Assembly: GCA_019120335.1 (NCBI GenBank)
Contig: DWVH01000015.1
Coordinates: 1-64,000, forward strand
Source of the DNA: Candidatus Enterococcus stercoripullorum
Lineage (GTDB): Bacteria; Bacillota; Bacilli; Lactobacillales; Enterococcaceae
Length of the DNA: 64,000 bases
Direction of reading: 5' to 3'
The notes under the pieces are model-generated. The model saw only the letters and a program-made list of their open reading frames with translations, had not been told where the DNA came from and made no database searches. Below, one piece after another: positions 20,896-31,410 of the stretch. How positions within the stretch are numbered: the stretch's first letter is position 1; every line of letters starts with the position of its first letter. Both the position numbers and the translations under genes were made by a program.

Positions 20896-21518
20896 TATGC
20901 AAGCACCTCCTCAATTTGAGTAAGAGCAGTTTGAGTTACTAATAATTTGTCATTTGATACAACATCTAACACACTTACGCTATCTGAAGCAACAACACTT
21001 ACATTTGGTAAGTTACGTGCTGATAAAGCAGCAAAGTCATTACCTGGTTCTAATACTACTAATACTTTTGTATCAATTGATAAGTTAGCAAGAACTTGTT
21101 TGAATTCTTTAGTTTTTGGTGCTTCGAAGCTTAATGCGTCAACTGCAACCAAGTTATTTGCAGCAACTTTTTCTGATAATACAGATTTCATTGCTAAACG
21201 ACGAACTTTTCTAGGAAGTTTGTAGCTGTATGAACGTGGTGTTGGTCCGAATACAACGCCACCTCCACGCCATTGTGGTGAACGGATTGAACCTTGACGA
21301 GCACGACCTGTTCCTTTTTGACGCCATGGTTTACGTCCACCGCCACGTACTGCGCTACGGTTTCTAACAGCGTGTGTTCCTTGTCTTAATGAAGCACGTT
21401 GCATGATAACTGCATCGAAAACAACACTTTCATTAGGTTCGATTCCAAAAATTTCTTCATTTAAAGTAATTTCGCCAATTTGGCTTCCATCTTGTTTAAA
21501 TAATGCTACGTTTGGCAT
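20895..21518 (-). CDS. rplD: 50S ribosomal protein L4
   Basis: L4, 207 residues; its extended loop ([20 protein letters not shown]) reaches the exit tunnel. In several bacteria L4 also represses its own S10 operon; whether that holds here is not visible. Located between rplC and rplW. Confidence 0.97.
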   Translation of the reverse strand: MPNVALFKQDGSQIGEITLNEEIFGIEPNESVVFDAVIMQRASLRQGTHAVRNRSAVRGGGRKPWRQKGTGRARQGSIRSPQWRGGGVVFGPTPRSYSYKLPRKVRRLAMKSVLSEKVAANNLVAVDALSFEAPKTKEFKQVLANLSIDTKVLVVLEPGNDFAALSARNLPNVSVVASDSVSVLDVVSNDKLLVTQTALTQIEEVLA

Positions 21519-21546
21519 TCCTTAGTTCCTCCTTTCTTCCTATCGA

Positions 21547-22176
21547 TTATTTAGCCTTCACAGCTGATTTGATTGTAATCAATGATTTTTTAGCGCCTGG
21601 AACGTTACCTTTAATTAAAATTACGTTACGTTCAGCGTCCACACGTACGATTTCAAGATTTTGAATTGTTACGCGGTTGCCACCCATACGGCCAGCAAGA
21701 TGTTTATTTTTAAATACACGGTTAGGTGCAACTGGACCCATTGATCCAGGACGACGATGGTAACGAGAACCGTGAGCCATTGGTCCGCGGCTTTGTCCAT
21801 GACGTTTGATTACGCCTTGGAATCCTTTACCTTTAGTTGTTCCTGTAACATCAACGATGTCTCCTGCTTGGAAGACGTCCACTTTAATTTCTGATCCTAC
21901 TTCTAAGCCCTCAAGCTCAACATCCTTGAATTCTCGAATGAAGCGCTTAGGAGCCGTGTTTGCTTTTGCAACATGACCTTTCGCAGGTTTGTTAGACAAA
22001 ACTTCACGCATATCTTCGAAACCAACTTGAATTGCTTCATAGCCGTCAGTTTCAACAGTTTTTACTTGCAAGACTACGTTTGGAGTAGCTTCAATAACTG
22101 TAACTGGGATTAATTCTCCTGATTCAGTGAAGATTTGAGTCATTCCCACTTTTTTCCCTAAGATTCCTTTGGTCAT
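21547..22176 (-). CDS. rplC: 50S ribosomal protein L3
   Basis: L3, 209 residues, next to the peptidyl-transferase centre. [20 protein letters not shown] and the conserved [12 protein letters not shown] loop identify it. Second gene of the S10 operon. Confidence 0.97.
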   Translation of the reverse strand: MTKGILGKKVGMTQIFTESGELIPVTVIEATPNVVLQVKTVETDGYEAIQVGFEDMREVLSNKPAKGHVAKANTAPKRFIREFKDVELEGLEVGSEIKVDVFQAGDIVDVTGTTKGKGFQGVIKRHGQSRGPMAHGSRYHRRPGSMGPVAPNRVFKNKHLAGRMGGNRVTIQNLEIVRVDAERNVILIKGNVPGAKKSLITIKSAVKAK

Positions 22177-22201
22177 GATTACACCTCCATCTTAATTATA
22201 A

Positions 22202-22510
22202 TTATAGTTTGATTTCAATATTAACACCTGATGGTAAGTCAAGCTTCATTAAAGCATCGACAGTTTTTGGTGTTGGGTTCACAATGTCGATTAGACGTTT
22301 GTGTGTACGCATTTCGAATTGTTCGCGTGAATCTTTGTATTTGTGAGTCGCACGAATGATTGTGTAAAGACTACGTTCTGTTGGTAATGGAATTGGACCA
22401 GATACGTCAGCTCCAGTTCTCTTTGCAGTTTCTACAATTTTATCCGCAGACTGATCTAAAATACGATGTTCATACGCTTTTAAACGGATACGAATTTTTT
22501 GTTTTGCCAT
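22202..22510 (-). CDS. rpsJ: 30S ribosomal protein S10
   Basis: S10 (102 residues), also a transcription antitermination factor (NusE). It starts [20 protein letters not shown], with a GGAGGG-type site upstream. The ATG at 22510 is chosen because upstream extension codes nothing conserved. It is the first gene of the S10-spc-alpha operon, behind a leader of about 155 nt. Confidence 0.97.
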   Translation of the reverse strand: MAKQKIRIRLKAYEHRILDQSADKIVETAKRTGADVSGPIPLPTERSLYTIIRATHKYKDSREQFEMRTHKRLIDIVNPTPKTVDALMKLDLPSGVNIEIKL

Positions 22511-22700
22511 TTTGTTCCCTCCTTCGCCTATTTTGACAAGTAGACATAGCTCCACGAAAATTATCCGTCACGCTCGACCATGGCAAAGCGTCCGGGCGTG
22601 TCGCAACCTCTCGTTTCTTAGCCGCAGAATATTTTCTGCAGTGCATACCCTTAATGAGCAGCACCTTTTTGATTATAGTATATGTCCTGGCAATTAGCAA
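22511..22700 (-). promoter_or_regulatory. S10 operon promoter and structured leader
   Basis: Minus strand TTGCTA (22695-22700), a 17-nt spacer and TATAAT (22672-22677) form a clear promoter. The leader of about 155 nt contains a GCAGAA-AATA-TTCTGC hairpin and GC-rich complementary segments, which is unusual in an A/T-rich intergenic region. This would suit autogenous control, but no specific ligand or protein can be assigned. From 22701 to 22790 I see only A/T-rich spacer. Confidence 0.6.
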
Positions 22701-22792
22701 GCTTTTTTCTTGAAAAACTGAAAATTTTATTACCTTTTCACTCGATTTTCATTTTACTATATTTTTACTTCACTATATTATAGTAGAAAAAT

Positions 22793-22829
22793 GATTCAAC
22801 TTGACTTTTTTACTTGAATCTTCTAACTT
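22793..22829 (+). promoter_or_regulatory. pdxR promoter with inverted repeat
   Basis: GATTCAA (22793-22799) and TTGAATC (22814-22820) form a perfect inverted repeat that encloses the -35 box TTGACT (22801-22806). A 17-nt spacer leads to TAACTT (22824-22829). The symmetry over the -35 box suggests autoregulation of the regulator gene, by inference. Confidence 0.5.
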
Positions 22830-22859
22830 TAGGCTAAGAAAACTTACGGAGGGATGTTG

Positions 22860-24284
22860 ATGTATCAATTAAATTCTGAATCAGACCTACCCTATTATCA
22901 ACAAATTATTCACGAATTAATCGAAGCCATTCAATCTGGTGAGTTACTACCAGAAGAACGTTTACCTGCCGAACGCAAACTTGCGCAGCTTTATGGTGTC
23001 AATCGTTCTACTGTTGGACGTGCACTCGATGAATTAGTTAGTTTAGGCTGGCTTGAACGACAACAAGGAAGTGGTACCTATATCAGCGCAACCCGTATTG
23101 CCAATCGTAAGTCACCCCAACTGCCTTGGAAAAATTTGCTAGCTCGTCCAATTTTTGTGGAAGATCCTTATCTTACCGAATTGAAAACAAAACGCAATGA
23201 GAAAGATTGTATTGATTTATCTAGCGGTGACTTGCCCCTATCTTTAATCCAAAACTTTAATATTCCAAGTCTTTCGTGGGAACAGGTGCTCAAGATGCAA
23301 GCTGATTTACCTGAGTCAGGAGAAATTCATTTACGTCACGCTTTGGTCAATCATTTAAAAAGTCAGTATCAGTTATCCCTTAGTGCTGAGGAATTACTAA
23401 TTACATCTGGTTCTACGCAAGGAATGTCACTGATTTTCGATACTTTACTCAAACCAGGTGATGTGGTTGCTACAGAAAACCCCTCTTTTCTTTTTTCATT
23501 GCCTTGGATTGCCTCTAACCAAATTGAATTATTAGGAATTGATATGGATAACGAAGGAATAATAGCTGAAAAATTAGAACAACAAATTTTGCAACGTCGT
23601 ATTAAACTTGTTTATCTTAATCCTGACTTTCAAAACCCGACCGGAAAATTAATGTCGCTTGAACGCCGTCTGCAAATTCTCGCTATCTGTAAAAAATATC
23701 AGATTCCAATTGTAGAAGATGATGCTTATGGTGAACTGAATTTCAATCGACCCTTACCGCGACTAAAAAGTTTAGCCGACGAACAAGTCATCTATCTTGG
23801 TTCTTTGTCAAAAATATTCAGCCCGCATATCAAAATTGGTTGGGTAGCTGCTCCTAAATCACTATTATCTTCTATTATAGATACAAAAATCCAAAGCGAG
23901 CGTACGACTGATTTATTTTCGCAAATCATTGCCCAAAATGCTTTAAGTGCCAGTGATTATCTTGTCAAGCAGACACATTTATTACATTTTTTAGCTCAGA
24001 GGCAAGCTGAGATTTTACATGCTTTTTCTGAATTCAGTGAAGATTGGCAAGTACAACAAACTTCAGGCGGGCTATATTTGTATTGTACGTGGAAACATCA
24101 AAAACTCCACCGCAAAGACTGGCAAATCTTCCTAAAGCAACGTTTACTAGTGGCGCCTAGCTTTTTATATTGCAATCAATGTCAATCTATGCGCTTAAAT
24201 TATGCCCATCTAGCCACCTATCCTTTAGCAGAATTTAAACAGCGGCTAGCACACTGTACATCAATATTATCAGCTAAACGTTAA
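22860..24284 (+). CDS. pdxR: MocR/PdxR-type regulator (GntR HTH fused to aminotransferase fold)
   Basis: A 474-residue transcription factor. Residues 5-75 form a GntR winged helix (AERKLAQLYGVNRSTVGRAL). From about 110 it has a fold-type I aminotransferase domain with the PLP lysine in SLSKIFSP. MocR proteins of this kind sense pyridoxal phosphate and control vitamin B6 genes. The neighbouring pdxK-like and B6-transporter-like genes support that role here, so the symbol rests on context. The start at 22860 has GGAGG 7 nt upstream; an ATG two codons earlier would sit on the ribosome-binding site. A terminator follows, so pdxK is transcribed separately. Confidence 0.85.
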   Translation: MYQLNSESDLPYYQQIIHELIEAIQSGELLPEERLPAERKLAQLYGVNRSTVGRALDELVSLGWLERQQGSGTYISATRIANRKSPQLPWKNLLARPIFVEDPYLTELKTKRNEKDCIDLSSGDLPLSLIQNFNIPSLSWEQVLKMQADLPESGEIHLRHALVNHLKSQYQLSLSAEELLITSGSTQGMSLIFDTLLKPGDVVATENPSFLFSLPWIASNQIELLGIDMDNEGIIAEKLEQQILQRRIKLVYLNPDFQNPTGKLMSLERRLQILAICKKYQIPIVEDDAYGELNFNRPLPRLKSLADEQVIYLGSLSKIFSPHIKIGWVAAPKSLLSSIIDTKIQSERTTDLFSQIIAQNALSASDYLVKQTHLLHFLAQRQAEILHAFSEFSEDWQVQQTSGGLYLYCTWKHQKLHRKDWQIFLKQRLLVAPSFLYCNQCQSMRLNYAHLATYPLAEFKQRLAHCTSILSAKR

Positions 24285-24287
24285 AAG

Positions 24288-24313
24288 ATCTATCTCATGC
24301 AGATAGATTTTTT
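24288..24313 (+). terminator. Terminator after pdxR
   Basis: ATCTATCT (24288-24295), loop CATGC and AGATAGAT (24301-24308), followed by six T residues, three bases after the pdxR stop. Confidence 0.85.
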
Positions 24314-24314
24314 A

Positions 24315-24376
24315 AATTGGTTGGGTATATTTTGAGCCAATTGGTTGTTTTACGATACCATCTGTTGCGTTATACT
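24315..24376 (+). promoter_or_regulatory. pdxK promoter with direct-repeat operator
   Basis: Two identical 9-mers AATTGGTTG at 24315-24323 and 24339-24347 lie with a 24-nt period directly upstream of a -35-like TTTACG (24349-24354), a 16-nt spacer and TATACT (24371-24376). Direct repeats just upstream of -35 are the expected binding pattern for MocR/PdxR activators. Confidence 0.65.
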
Positions 24377-24396
24377 ATCAAAAAAGGAGGGAAACT

Positions 24397-25224
24397 ATGG
24401 TTAAACAAGTACTTACTATCGCAGGCTCTGACTCTACTGGAGGTGCAGGATTAGAGGCTGATTTAAAAACCTTTCAAGAATTTGGATTATATGGATATGC
24501 TGTCATTACCTCAATCGTAACAATGGATGCTTCAAAAGGCTGGCAACATGAAGTCCACGAGTTAGATAGCGAGCTGATTCAAAAACAATTTGCAAGTGCT
24601 ACATGTGGCGGCCAAATCGCAGCCTTAAAAACTGGCATGTTGGGCAATGCAGAAAACGCAGCAACTATAAGCGAACTACTTAAAGCAAGCGATATTGAAA
24701 AAATTGTTATTGATCCAGTTATCGCTTGTAAAGGAACAGCCAATATTTTACAACCCCAAGTCGTTGAAATGCTAAAAAACGAACTTATTCCACAAGCTTT
24801 TATCACTACACCCAATTTAGTGGAAGCGGGTATACTTTCTGGTTTAGGAGATTTGCAAACTGTTGACCAAATGAAACAAGCAGCAAAAATCATTCATGAA
24901 ATGGGGGCAAAAAATGTCGTAATCAAAGGTGGTGCCCGTTTAAAGCATGAGTTAGCTATTGATATCTTCTATGATGGTCAAGAATTTCAAACTTTGGCAT
25001 TACCAATCATTACAACTGCAACTAATCACGGTGCAGGCTGTACTTTTGCTGCAGCGATTACTAGCTTATTAGCTCATGATTACCAAGTACTTCAAGCTGT
25101 ACAATTGGCCAAAACTTTTGTCAATCAAGCCATCCAAAAAGGTTTCTTTGTCAATCCTTATGTAGGTCATGTTTGGCACGGTGCCTATTTCCATGCTGAA
25201 AACAGATTGGAGGAATCAAAATGA
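24397..25224 (+). CDS. pdxK: Pyridoxine/pyridoxal kinase (ThiD-like PdxK)
   Basis: A 275-residue ribokinase-superfamily kinase of the ThiD/PdxK group, which phosphorylates B6 vitamers with ATP. Visible features are the N-terminal TIAGSDSTGGAGLEADLKTF, a TPNLVEAGILSG segment, VIKGGARL and the anion-hole/catalytic motif NHGAGCTFAAAI near residue 212. A strong AAAGGAGGG site precedes the ATG. It is followed by the S-component gene with a 4-nt ATGA overlap. Hydroxymethylpyrimidine phosphate kinase (ThiD) is the alternative; the MocR regulator beside it favours B6. Confidence 0.8.
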   Translation: MVKQVLTIAGSDSTGGAGLEADLKTFQEFGLYGYAVITSIVTMDASKGWQHEVHELDSELIQKQFASATCGGQIAALKTGMLGNAENAATISELLKASDIEKIVIDPVIACKGTANILQPQVVEMLKNELIPQAFITTPNLVEAGILSGLGDLQTVDQMKQAAKIIHEMGAKNVVIKGGARLKHELAIDIFYDGQEFQTLALPIITTATNHGAGCTFAAAITSLLAHDYQVLQAVQLAKTFVNQAIQKGFFVNPYVGHVWHGAYFHAENRLEESK

Positions 25225-25757
25225 AACAAACGAATTCAATTCAAGCAATCACTTTGACTGCGTTATTTGCAGCCTTAACATTTATCGGAACAACTATTAA
25301 AATCCCCTTACCCACCGGAGCCTTTGTCCATCTTGGCAATGCAATGTTACTTTTAGCCATCTTATTACTCGGATACTTTAAAGGTTCTCTTGCGGGTGGT
25401 TTAGGATTTGCTATTTTCGATTTATTAAATGGATACGCCACCGAAGCGCCTTACTTTGTTTTGGAAAGTTTTATCGTTGGCTTGTTTGCAATCTTCGCTA
25501 TTCAATTATTCAAGAATAATCCAACAAAAATCTGGCAAATCATTGTCATTGGACTAGTTACTGGCATTGGAAAAATTATTATGACACAAGTGAAAAACAC
25601 TGTGGTCTTGCTTATTGCCGGTAGTAATTTGAGTAATGCTTTTATTGCTGCGAGCATTAAATTACCAGCTACACTGATTAATGTTGTTTCAACTATCATC
25701 ATTGTCAGCATTCTCTATTTTCCATTAAAGAAACTAAATCAACGCTTAAATGGTTAA
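25221..25757 (+). CDS. pdxU: ECF transporter S component, probably for vitamin B6
   Basis: A 178-residue membrane protein with about six hydrophobic helices and no ATPase. The N-terminal helix ITLTALFAALTFIGT and a GGLGFAIFDLLNGYATEAP loop are typical of small ECF substrate-binding proteins. Its start overlaps the pdxK stop (ATGA), so the two are coupled. It should rely on the EcfA1A2T module at 717-3185. Pyridoxine/pyridoxal as substrate is inferred from the operon; the symbol is provisional. Confidence 0.7.
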   Translation: MKQTNSIQAITLTALFAALTFIGTTIKIPLPTGAFVHLGNAMLLLAILLLGYFKGSLAGGLGFAIFDLLNGYATEAPYFVLESFIVGLFAIFAIQLFKNNPTKIWQIIVIGLVTGIGKIIMTQVKNTVVLLIAGSNLSNAFIAASIKLPATLINVVSTIIIVSILYFPLKKLNQRLNG

Positions 25758-25765
25758 ACACACAA

Positions 25766-25803
25766 AACCAGGGAATAACGCGAAACAAAGTCATTCCCTG
25801 GTT
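25766..25803 (+). terminator. Terminator after pdxU
   Basis: AACCAGGGAAT (25766-25776) pairs perfectly with ATTCCCTGGTT (25793-25803), followed by a short T-rich tail. Confidence 0.75.
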
Positions 25804-25820
25804 GTTTCTTACGCAAAAAA

Positions 25821-25849
25821 AAGACGATGAGCAAAAACTCATCGTCTTT
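25821..25849 (-). terminator. Terminator after tuf
   Basis: AAGACGATGAG and CTCATCGTCTT pair as a perfect 11-bp stem with a 7-nt loop; on the minus strand a run of eight T residues follows. It separates the convergent pdxU and tuf units. Confidence 0.9.
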
Positions 25850-25878
25850 ATTTATCTACTAGTTTTAAAAGCTTAAAA

Positions 25879-27066
25879 TTAAGCTAAGATACCAGTAACA
25901 ACGCCTGAACCAACAGTACGTCCGCCTTCACGAATTGAGAAACGAGTTCCGTCTTCGATAGCGATTGGGTGGATTAATTCAACTTCCATAGTTACGTTAT
26001 CACCAGGCATAACCATTTCAGTACCTTCTGGTAAGTTAACTACACCTGTAACGTCAGTTGTACGGAAGTAGAATTGTGGACGGTAGTTAGTGAAGAATGG
26101 AGTATGACGTCCACCTTCTTCTTTAGTTAAAACGTACACTTCAGCAGTGAATTTTGTATGTGGAGTGATTGAACCTGGTTTAGCTAATACTTGACCACGT
26201 TGGATGTCTTCACGAGCCACACCACGTAATAATGCACCGATGTTGTCTCCAGCTTCAGCGTAATCTAATAATTTACGGAACATTTCAACACCAGTAACTG
26301 TTGTTTTAGAAGTTTCGTCAGCAATACCAACGATTTCAACTTCGTCACCAACACGAACTTGTCCACGTTCAACACGACCTGTAGCAACAGTACCACGACC
26401 AGTGATTGAGAATACGTCTTCGACTGGCATCATGAATGGTTTGTCGTTGTCACGTTCTGGAGTTGGGATGTATTCGTCAACTGCAGCCATTAATTCTAAG
26501 ATTTTTTCTTCGTAAGCTGGGTCACCTTCTAAAGCTTTTAATGCAGAACCAGCGATTACAGGAACATCGTCTCCTGGGAAGTCATATTCAGTTAATAAGT
26601 CACGTACTTCCATTTCAACTAATTCTAATAATTCTTCGTCGTCAACCATATCAACTTTGTTTAAGAAAACAACGATGTATGGAACACCAACGTTACGTGA
26701 TAAAAGAATGTGTTCACGAGTTTGTGGCATAGGACCATCAGCAGCAGATACTACTAAGATAGCACCGTCCATTTGAGCAGCACCAGTGATCATGTTTTTA
26801 ACGTAGTCAGCGTGTCCTGGGCAGTCAACGTGTGCATAGTGACGAGTAGCTGTTTCGTACTCAACGTGTGCAGTTGAGATTGTGATACCACGTTCACGTT
26901 CTTCTGGAGCACCATCGATTTGGTCATAAGCCATAGCTTGTGCCCCACCTTGTTTAGCTAATACAGTTGTAATAGCAGCTGTTAATGTAGTTTTACCATG
27001 GTCAACGTGTCCGATTGTACCAACGTTAACGTGGGATTTAGAACGGTCAAATTTTTCTTTTGCCAT
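25879..27066 (-). CDS. tuf: Elongation factor Tu
   Basis: EF-Tu (395 residues), the GTPase delivering aminoacyl-tRNA to the ribosome. G motifs are [30 protein letters not shown] and NKVDMVDD; domains II and III follow, ending VVTGILA. It is the last gene of the str operon, with strongly codon-optimised sequence. A hairpin precedes it, and a terminator follows. Confidence 0.98.
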   Translation of the reverse strand: MAKEKFDRSKSHVNVGTIGHVDHGKTTLTAAITTVLAKQGGAQAMAYDQIDGAPEERERGITISTAHVEYETATRHYAHVDCPGHADYVKNMITGAAQMDGAILVVSAADGPMPQTREHILLSRNVGVPYIVVFLNKVDMVDDEELLELVEMEVRDLLTEYDFPGDDVPVIAGSALKALEGDPAYEEKILELMAAVDEYIPTPERDNDKPFMMPVEDVFSITGRGTVATGRVERGQVRVGDEVEIVGIADETSKTTVTGVEMFRKLLDYAEAGDNIGALLRGVAREDIQRGQVLAKPGSITPHTKFTAEVYVLTKEEGGRHTPFFTNYRPQFYFRTTDVTGVVNLPEGTEMVMPGDNVTMEVELIHPIAIEDGTRFSIREGGRTVGSGVVTGILA

Positions 27067-27115
27067 TTTAAAATGTGCCTCCTAAAAAAAGAATTTTTTA
27101 TATATCTGATAGGTA

Positions 27116-27133
27116 GGAAGGAGAGCTCCTTCC
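27116..27133 (-). other. Hairpin in the fusA-tuf gap
   Basis: GGAAGGAG, AG and CTCCTTCC form a perfect 8-bp stem that can be extended by a few pairs, in the 149-nt gap upstream of tuf. The minus strand shows no T tract after it. It could be an RNase processing or stability element that lets tuf mRNA accumulate above the rest of the operon. Confidence 0.5.
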
Positions 27134-27215
27134 TGCCCATATCATCGTTTCTATTTTACCCAAAAATCTTCAAAAAAGATAGTTTTTTGCAGAAATTCCT
27201 AAAAAATATCAAATA

Positions 27216-29300
27216 TTATTCAGCTTTTCCGCCATTTTTCTTAATAATTTCTTCTTGAACAGATTTTGGAACATCTTCGTAGTGGTCAAATGTCATTGTA
27301 AACACACCACGACCTTGAGTTGCTGAACGTAAAGTTGTTGCATAACCAAACATTTCAGCAAGTGGAACCATCGCACGAACGACTTGAGAGTTATTACGAG
27401 CTTCCATACCTTCAACACGACCACGACGTGCAGTAACGTGTCCCATAACATCTCCTAGATATTCTTCAGGAACAACGACTTCAACAGCCATGATTGGTTC
27501 AAGGATAACTGGGTTAGCTTTCTTAGCAGCAGCACGTAAAGCCATAGATGCAGCTACACGGAAGGCTGTTTCACTTGAATCGACATCATGGTAAGAACCA
27601 TCATATAGTTTAGCCTTGATATCAACCATTGGGTAACCAGCTAATACCCCATTTTCCATAGCGTCTTTCAAACCAACTTCAACTGCTGGGATGTATTCAC
27701 GAGGAACCACACCACCGACAATTGCGTTTTCGAATTCGAAACCAGCGCCTTCTTCGTTTGGTGTAAATTCAATCCATACGTGACCGTATTGACCTTTACC
27801 ACCAGACTGACGTACAAACTTACCTTCAGCTTGAGTAGCTGAGCGGAATGTTTCACGATATGATACTTGTGGAGCACCAACGTTAGCTTCTACTTTAAAT
27901 TCACGACGCATACGGTCAACGATAATATCTAAGTGAAGCTCACCCATACCAGCGATGATTGTTTCACCAGTTTCTTGGTTTGTTTCAGCGCGGAAGGTTG
28001 GATCTTCTTCAGATAATTTTTGTAAAGCGATAGACATCTTGTCTTGGTCAGCTTTTGATTTAGGTTCGATAGCAACTTGGATAACTGGTTCTGGGAATTC
28101 CATAGATTCTAAGATAACTAGGTTCTTTTCATCACATAGTGTATCCCCAGTAGTTGTGTCTTTCAAACCAACAGCTGCAGCGATATCCCCTGCATATACT
28201 TCAGAAATTTCTGAACGAGAGTTTGCGTGCATTTGTAGGATACGTCCAACACGTTCACGTTTACCTTTAGTTGCGTTTTGTACGTATGAACCTGATTCTA
28301 AGACACCAGAGTACACACGGAAGAAAGTTAAACGACCTACGAATGGGTCAGTCATAACTTTGAAGGCTAAAGCTGAGAATGGAGCTGAATCGTCAGCTGG
28401 ACGAGTCACTTCTTCATCAGTTTTAGGATCGATACCCTTGATTGCAGGGATATCTAATGGAGAAGGTAAGTAGTCAATAACAGCATCCAATAATAATTGA
28501 ACCCCTTTATTCTTGAACGCAGAACCACAAAGAACTGGGTAGAATTCTACAGCAGTAGTTGCACGACGAATTCCTTCTTTAAGTTCTTGTTCAGTGATTT
28601 CTTCACCTTCTAAGTATTTCATTGTTAATTCTTCATCAGTTTCAGCAACAGCTTCAACTAATTTTTCATGCCATTCTTCAGCTAACTCACGGTATTCTTC
28701 TGGAATTTCAGTTTCTTCAATTTCAGTACCTAAGTCGTTAGTGTAGATTTCAGCTTTCATTTTCACTAGGTCAATGATACCTGTGAAGCTATCTTCAGCA
28801 CCGATTGGCAATTGAATTGGATGTGCATTTGCTTGTAAGCGATCATGCAATGTTCTTACAGAATATAAGAAGTCCGCACCAATTTTATCCATCTTGTTAG
28901 CAAATACGATACGAGGAACTCCGTAAGTAGTTGCTTGGCGCCATACAGTTTCAGTTTGAGGTTCTACCCCAGATTGTGCATCTAGGACGGTAACCGCACC
29001 ATCTAATACACGTAATGAACGTTCAACTTCGACTGTGAAGTCTACGTGCCCTGGTGTGTCGATGATGTTGATACGATGACCTTTCCATTGAGCAGTTGTA
29101 GCGGCAGATGTGATAGTAATCCCACGTTCTTGTTCTTGTTCCATCCAGTCCATTTGAGAAGCACCTTCGTGAGTTTCTCCAATTTTGTGGATTTTACCAG
29201 TGTAGTACAAGATACGTTCTGTCGCAGTTGTTTTACCGGCATCGATGTGGGCCATGATACCGATGTTACGAGTGTTTTCTAAAGAAAATGCTCTTGCCAT
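27216..29300 (-). CDS. fusA: Elongation factor G
   Basis: EF-G (694 residues), which drives translocation and ribosome recycling. G motifs are [27 protein letters not shown] and [10 protein letters not shown]. Domain IV carries the segment [16 protein letters not shown]. Third gene of the str operon. No feature suggests the FusB/ribosome-protection families instead. Confidence 0.98.
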   Translation of the reverse strand: MARAFSLENTRNIGIMAHIDAGKTTATERILYYTGKIHKIGETHEGASQMDWMEQEQERGITITSAATTAQWKGHRINIIDTPGHVDFTVEVERSLRVLDGAVTVLDAQSGVEPQTETVWRQATTYGVPRIVFANKMDKIGADFLYSVRTLHDRLQANAHPIQLPIGAEDSFTGIIDLVKMKAEIYTNDLGTEIEETEIPEEYRELAEEWHEKLVEAVAETDEELTMKYLEGEEITEQELKEGIRRATTAVEFYPVLCGSAFKNKGVQLLLDAVIDYLPSPLDIPAIKGIDPKTDEEVTRPADDSAPFSALAFKVMTDPFVGRLTFFRVYSGVLESGSYVQNATKGKRERVGRILQMHANSRSEISEVYAGDIAAAVGLKDTTTGDTLCDEKNLVILESMEFPEPVIQVAIEPKSKADQDKMSIALQKLSEEDPTFRAETNQETGETIIAGMGELHLDIIVDRMRREFKVEANVGAPQVSYRETFRSATQAEGKFVRQSGGKGQYGHVWIEFTPNEEGAGFEFENAIVGGVVPREYIPAVEVGLKDAMENGVLAGYPMVDIKAKLYDGSYHDVDSSETAFRVAASMALRAAAKKANPVILEPIMAVEVVVPEEYLGDVMGHVTARRGRVEGMEARNNSQVVRAMVPLAEMFGYATTLRSATQGRGVFTMTFDHYEDVPKSVQEEIIKKNGGKAE

Positions 29301-29380
29301 TGTAGGTTTTTCTCCTCTCTTATTAAATCGGTTGTTTCATGCTATACCTTCTGTCAACAAATAAATGCTGCAAGAGGATC

Positions 29381-29851
29381 TTACCAACGATAGTGCGCAA
29401 ATGCACGGTTGGCTTCGGCCATTTTGTGAGTGTCTTCGCGTTTTTTCACAGAAGCACCAGTGTTGTTAGCTGCATCCATGATTTCTTTTGCAAGACGTTC
29501 TTCCATTGTGTGTTCACCACGTAGGCGTGCATAGCTAACAATCCAACGTAAACCTAAAGTTGTACGACGTTCTGGACGAACTTCAACTGGTACTTGGTAG
29601 TTAGAACCACCCACACGACGAGCTTTAACTTCTAATACAGGCATGATATTTTTCATTGCTTGTTCAAAAACTTCTAATGGATCATTCCCTGTAGATTCTT
29701 TAATAATATCAAATGCATTATAAATGATGCTTGCAGCAATCCCGCGTTTACCGTCGATCATGACACGGTTGATTAAGCGAGTTACTAATTTTGAGTTATA
29801 AATAGGATCTGGTAAAACATCACGTTTTGCAACAGGACCTTTACGAGGCAT
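29381..29851 (-). CDS. rpsG: 30S ribosomal protein S7
   Basis: S7, 156 residues, which organises the head of the small subunit. It starts [20 protein letters not shown]; the arginine-rich [17 protein letters not shown] segment is diagnostic. Second gene of the str operon. Confidence 0.98.
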   Translation of the reverse strand: MPRKGPVAKRDVLPDPIYNSKLVTRLINRVMIDGKRGIAASIIYNAFDIIKESTGNDPLEVFEQAMKNIMPVLEVKARRVGGSNYQVPVEVRPERRTTLGLRWIVSYARLRGEHTMEERLAKEIMDAANNTGASVKKREDTHKMAEANRAFAHYRW

Positions 29852-29911
29852 CCGTAACTCCTCCTTTTCGTAATATGATTATTTTATATTTTTTCGTTTC
29901 AAATCTAAAAA

Positions 29912-30325
29912 TTAAGCTTTAGGACGTTTAGTACCGTATTTAGAACGACTTTGTTTACGATCGTTCACACCAGCTGTATCTAACGCACCACGAACGATAT
30001 GGTAACGTACCCCTGGTAAGTCTTTTACACGTCCACCACGTAGTAACACAACGCTGTGTTCTTGTAAGTTATGTCCGATACCTGGGATATAAGCTGTAAC
30101 TTCGATTAAGTTTGACAAACGAACACGGGCATATTTACGTAAAGCTGAGTTCGGTTTTTTAGGTGTCATAGTACCCACACGAGTTGCTACCCCACGTTTT
30201 TGAGGTGAGCTCACATTCGTTTGAGTCTTTTTGAAACTGTTATATCCTTTGTTTAATGCAGGTGAATTTGATTTTTCAACCTTTGATTTACGAGGCTTAC
30301 GTACTAATTGGTTAATTGTAGGCAT
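29912..30325 (-). CDS. rpsL: 30S ribosomal protein S12
   Basis: S12, 137 residues, in the decoding centre. It starts [19 protein letters not shown]. The streptomycin-relevant lysines are both wild type ([11 protein letters not shown] and [11 protein letters not shown]). The ATG at 30325 is preceded by GGAGGAAA; upstream in-frame codons are not conserved. First gene of the str operon. Confidence 0.97.
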   Translation of the reverse strand: MPTINQLVRKPRKSKVEKSNSPALNKGYNSFKKTQTNVSSPQKRGVATRVGTMTPKKPNSALRKYARVRLSNLIEVTAYIPGIGHNLQEHSVVLLRGGRVKDLPGVRYHIVRGALDTAGVNDRKQSRSKYGTKRPKA

Positions 30326-30479
30326 TCCTTGTTTTCCTCCTTCCTTGATTCGCTGTATAGTTCCACACATCCAGGTGGTTCTTTTTTTGCGATAAAAAAT
30401 AATGCAGATTTTCTGCACCTTTATCAAAGCTTTTCACAGTCAGCACGTCTACTAGAGACCTGTTTAAAGCACCTTTGTA

Positions 30480-30508
30480 ATAGTAGCATGATATCTCGTG
30501 ACTGTCAA
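30480..30508 (-). promoter_or_regulatory. str operon promoter
   Basis: Minus strand consensus TTGACA (30503-30508), a 17-nt spacer and TACTAT (30480-30485), giving a leader of roughly 150 nt before rpsL. Confidence 0.75.
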
Positions 30509-30573
30509 CTAGTTGGGATGCAATTTTTTTGATTTTTTTCTGAGATTTCATAGGCTTTTTGAAAGCGAAATAG

Positions 30574-30579
30574 TATAAT
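30574..30579 (+). promoter_or_regulatory. Candidate -10 element of rpiA
   Basis: TATAAT lies 35 nt before the rpiA ATG. No convincing -35 box is at normal spacing. The region is divergent from the str promoter and holds nothing else recognisable. Confidence 0.4.
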
Positions 30580-30614
30580 GTTAGTTGTAAATTATCGTTG
30601 GAGAGTGATTGTTG

Positions 30615-31292
30615 ATGAACTTGAAACAAATGGTTGGGATTAAAGCAAGTGAATATGTCAAAGATGGCATGATTGTCGGTTTAGGTACTGGTTCGACTGC
30701 TTACTATATGATAGAAGAATTAGGTCGTCGTGTCAAAGAGGAAAATTTGCAAATTGTTGGTGTACCTACTTCTATTGCATCAAAAAAACAAGCAGAGGGT
30801 TTAGGCATTACGGTTAAAACTATCGATGAAGTTGATCATGTTGATTTAACAATTGATGGTGCAGATGAAATCGATGAAAACTTTGGTGGTATTAAAGGTG
30901 GCGGGGCAGCCCTTTTATTCGAAAAAATTGTCGCTACTTATTCTAAAAAAATTATCTGGATTGTTGATGAATCAAAAATGGTTAAAAATCTTGGAGCATT
31001 CCCATTACCTGTTGAAGTGATTCCTTATGGCTGCATGCAAGTATTCAAAAAATTTGAAGCGCTAGGATATCAACCGACGCTACGTAAAAAAGAAGATGGT
31101 AGCACTCTAATTACCGACTGTGGCCATCATATCATTGATCTCCACCTTGAAAAAATTGAAAATCCCGAACAGTTAGCTCGCCAGTTAGATCACACAGTTG
31201 GCGTTGTTGAACATGGCCTTTTCCTTAATATGGTAGATACTGTCATTATCGGTCATGAAAATGGGGTAGAAGTACTAGAAAGTCAAAAATAG
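30615..31292 (+). CDS. rpiA: Ribose-5-phosphate isomerase A
   Basis: Interconverts ribose-5-P and ribulose-5-P (225 residues). Motifs are [12 protein letters not shown] near residue 22, the active-site IDGADEID near 82 and [14 protein letters not shown]. The ATG at 30615 is preceded by two in-frame TTG codons; GGAGAG lies about 9 nt upstream of the ATG. The enzyme can take the ribose-5-P produced by the PunA/DeoB route further along the window. Confidence 0.95.
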   Translation: MNLKQMVGIKASEYVKDGMIVGLGTGSTAYYMIEELGRRVKEENLQIVGVPTSIASKKQAEGLGITVKTIDEVDHVDLTIDGADEIDENFGGIKGGGAALLFEKIVATYSKKIIWIVDESKMVKNLGAFPLPVEVIPYGCMQVFKKFEALGYQPTLRKKEDGSTLITDCGHHIIDLHLEKIENPEQLARQLDHTVGVVEHGLFLNMVDTVIIGHENGVEVLESQK

Positions 31293-31410
31293 CCGCATCC
31301 CTATCCTTGCGCATTTGTATTAAACTTTTTATGGAAATTATTTGTAAAAAAGTGTACAATATGGAAGGAATGAAAAAATTTCAGAAAACCAATTTAAAGG
31401 AGAGTTTTTT

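Noticed and set aside
24397-25224. Assignment as thiamine-pathway ThiD
   Set aside because: The fold is shared, but the adjacent MocR regulator and S component without thiamine genes favour pyridoxal kinase; not fully excluded.
26436-26732. Plus-strand open frame opposite tuf
   Set aside because: Shadow of the biased codon use of tuf; no ribosome-binding site and low-complexity product. Similar shadows opposite fusA, rpoA and other ribosomal genes were dropped for the same reason.
29912-30427. Longer rpsL start adding 34 residues
   Set aside because: The extension covers the leader and part of the promoter-proximal region; all S12 proteins begin at MPTINQL, which has its own ribosome-binding site.
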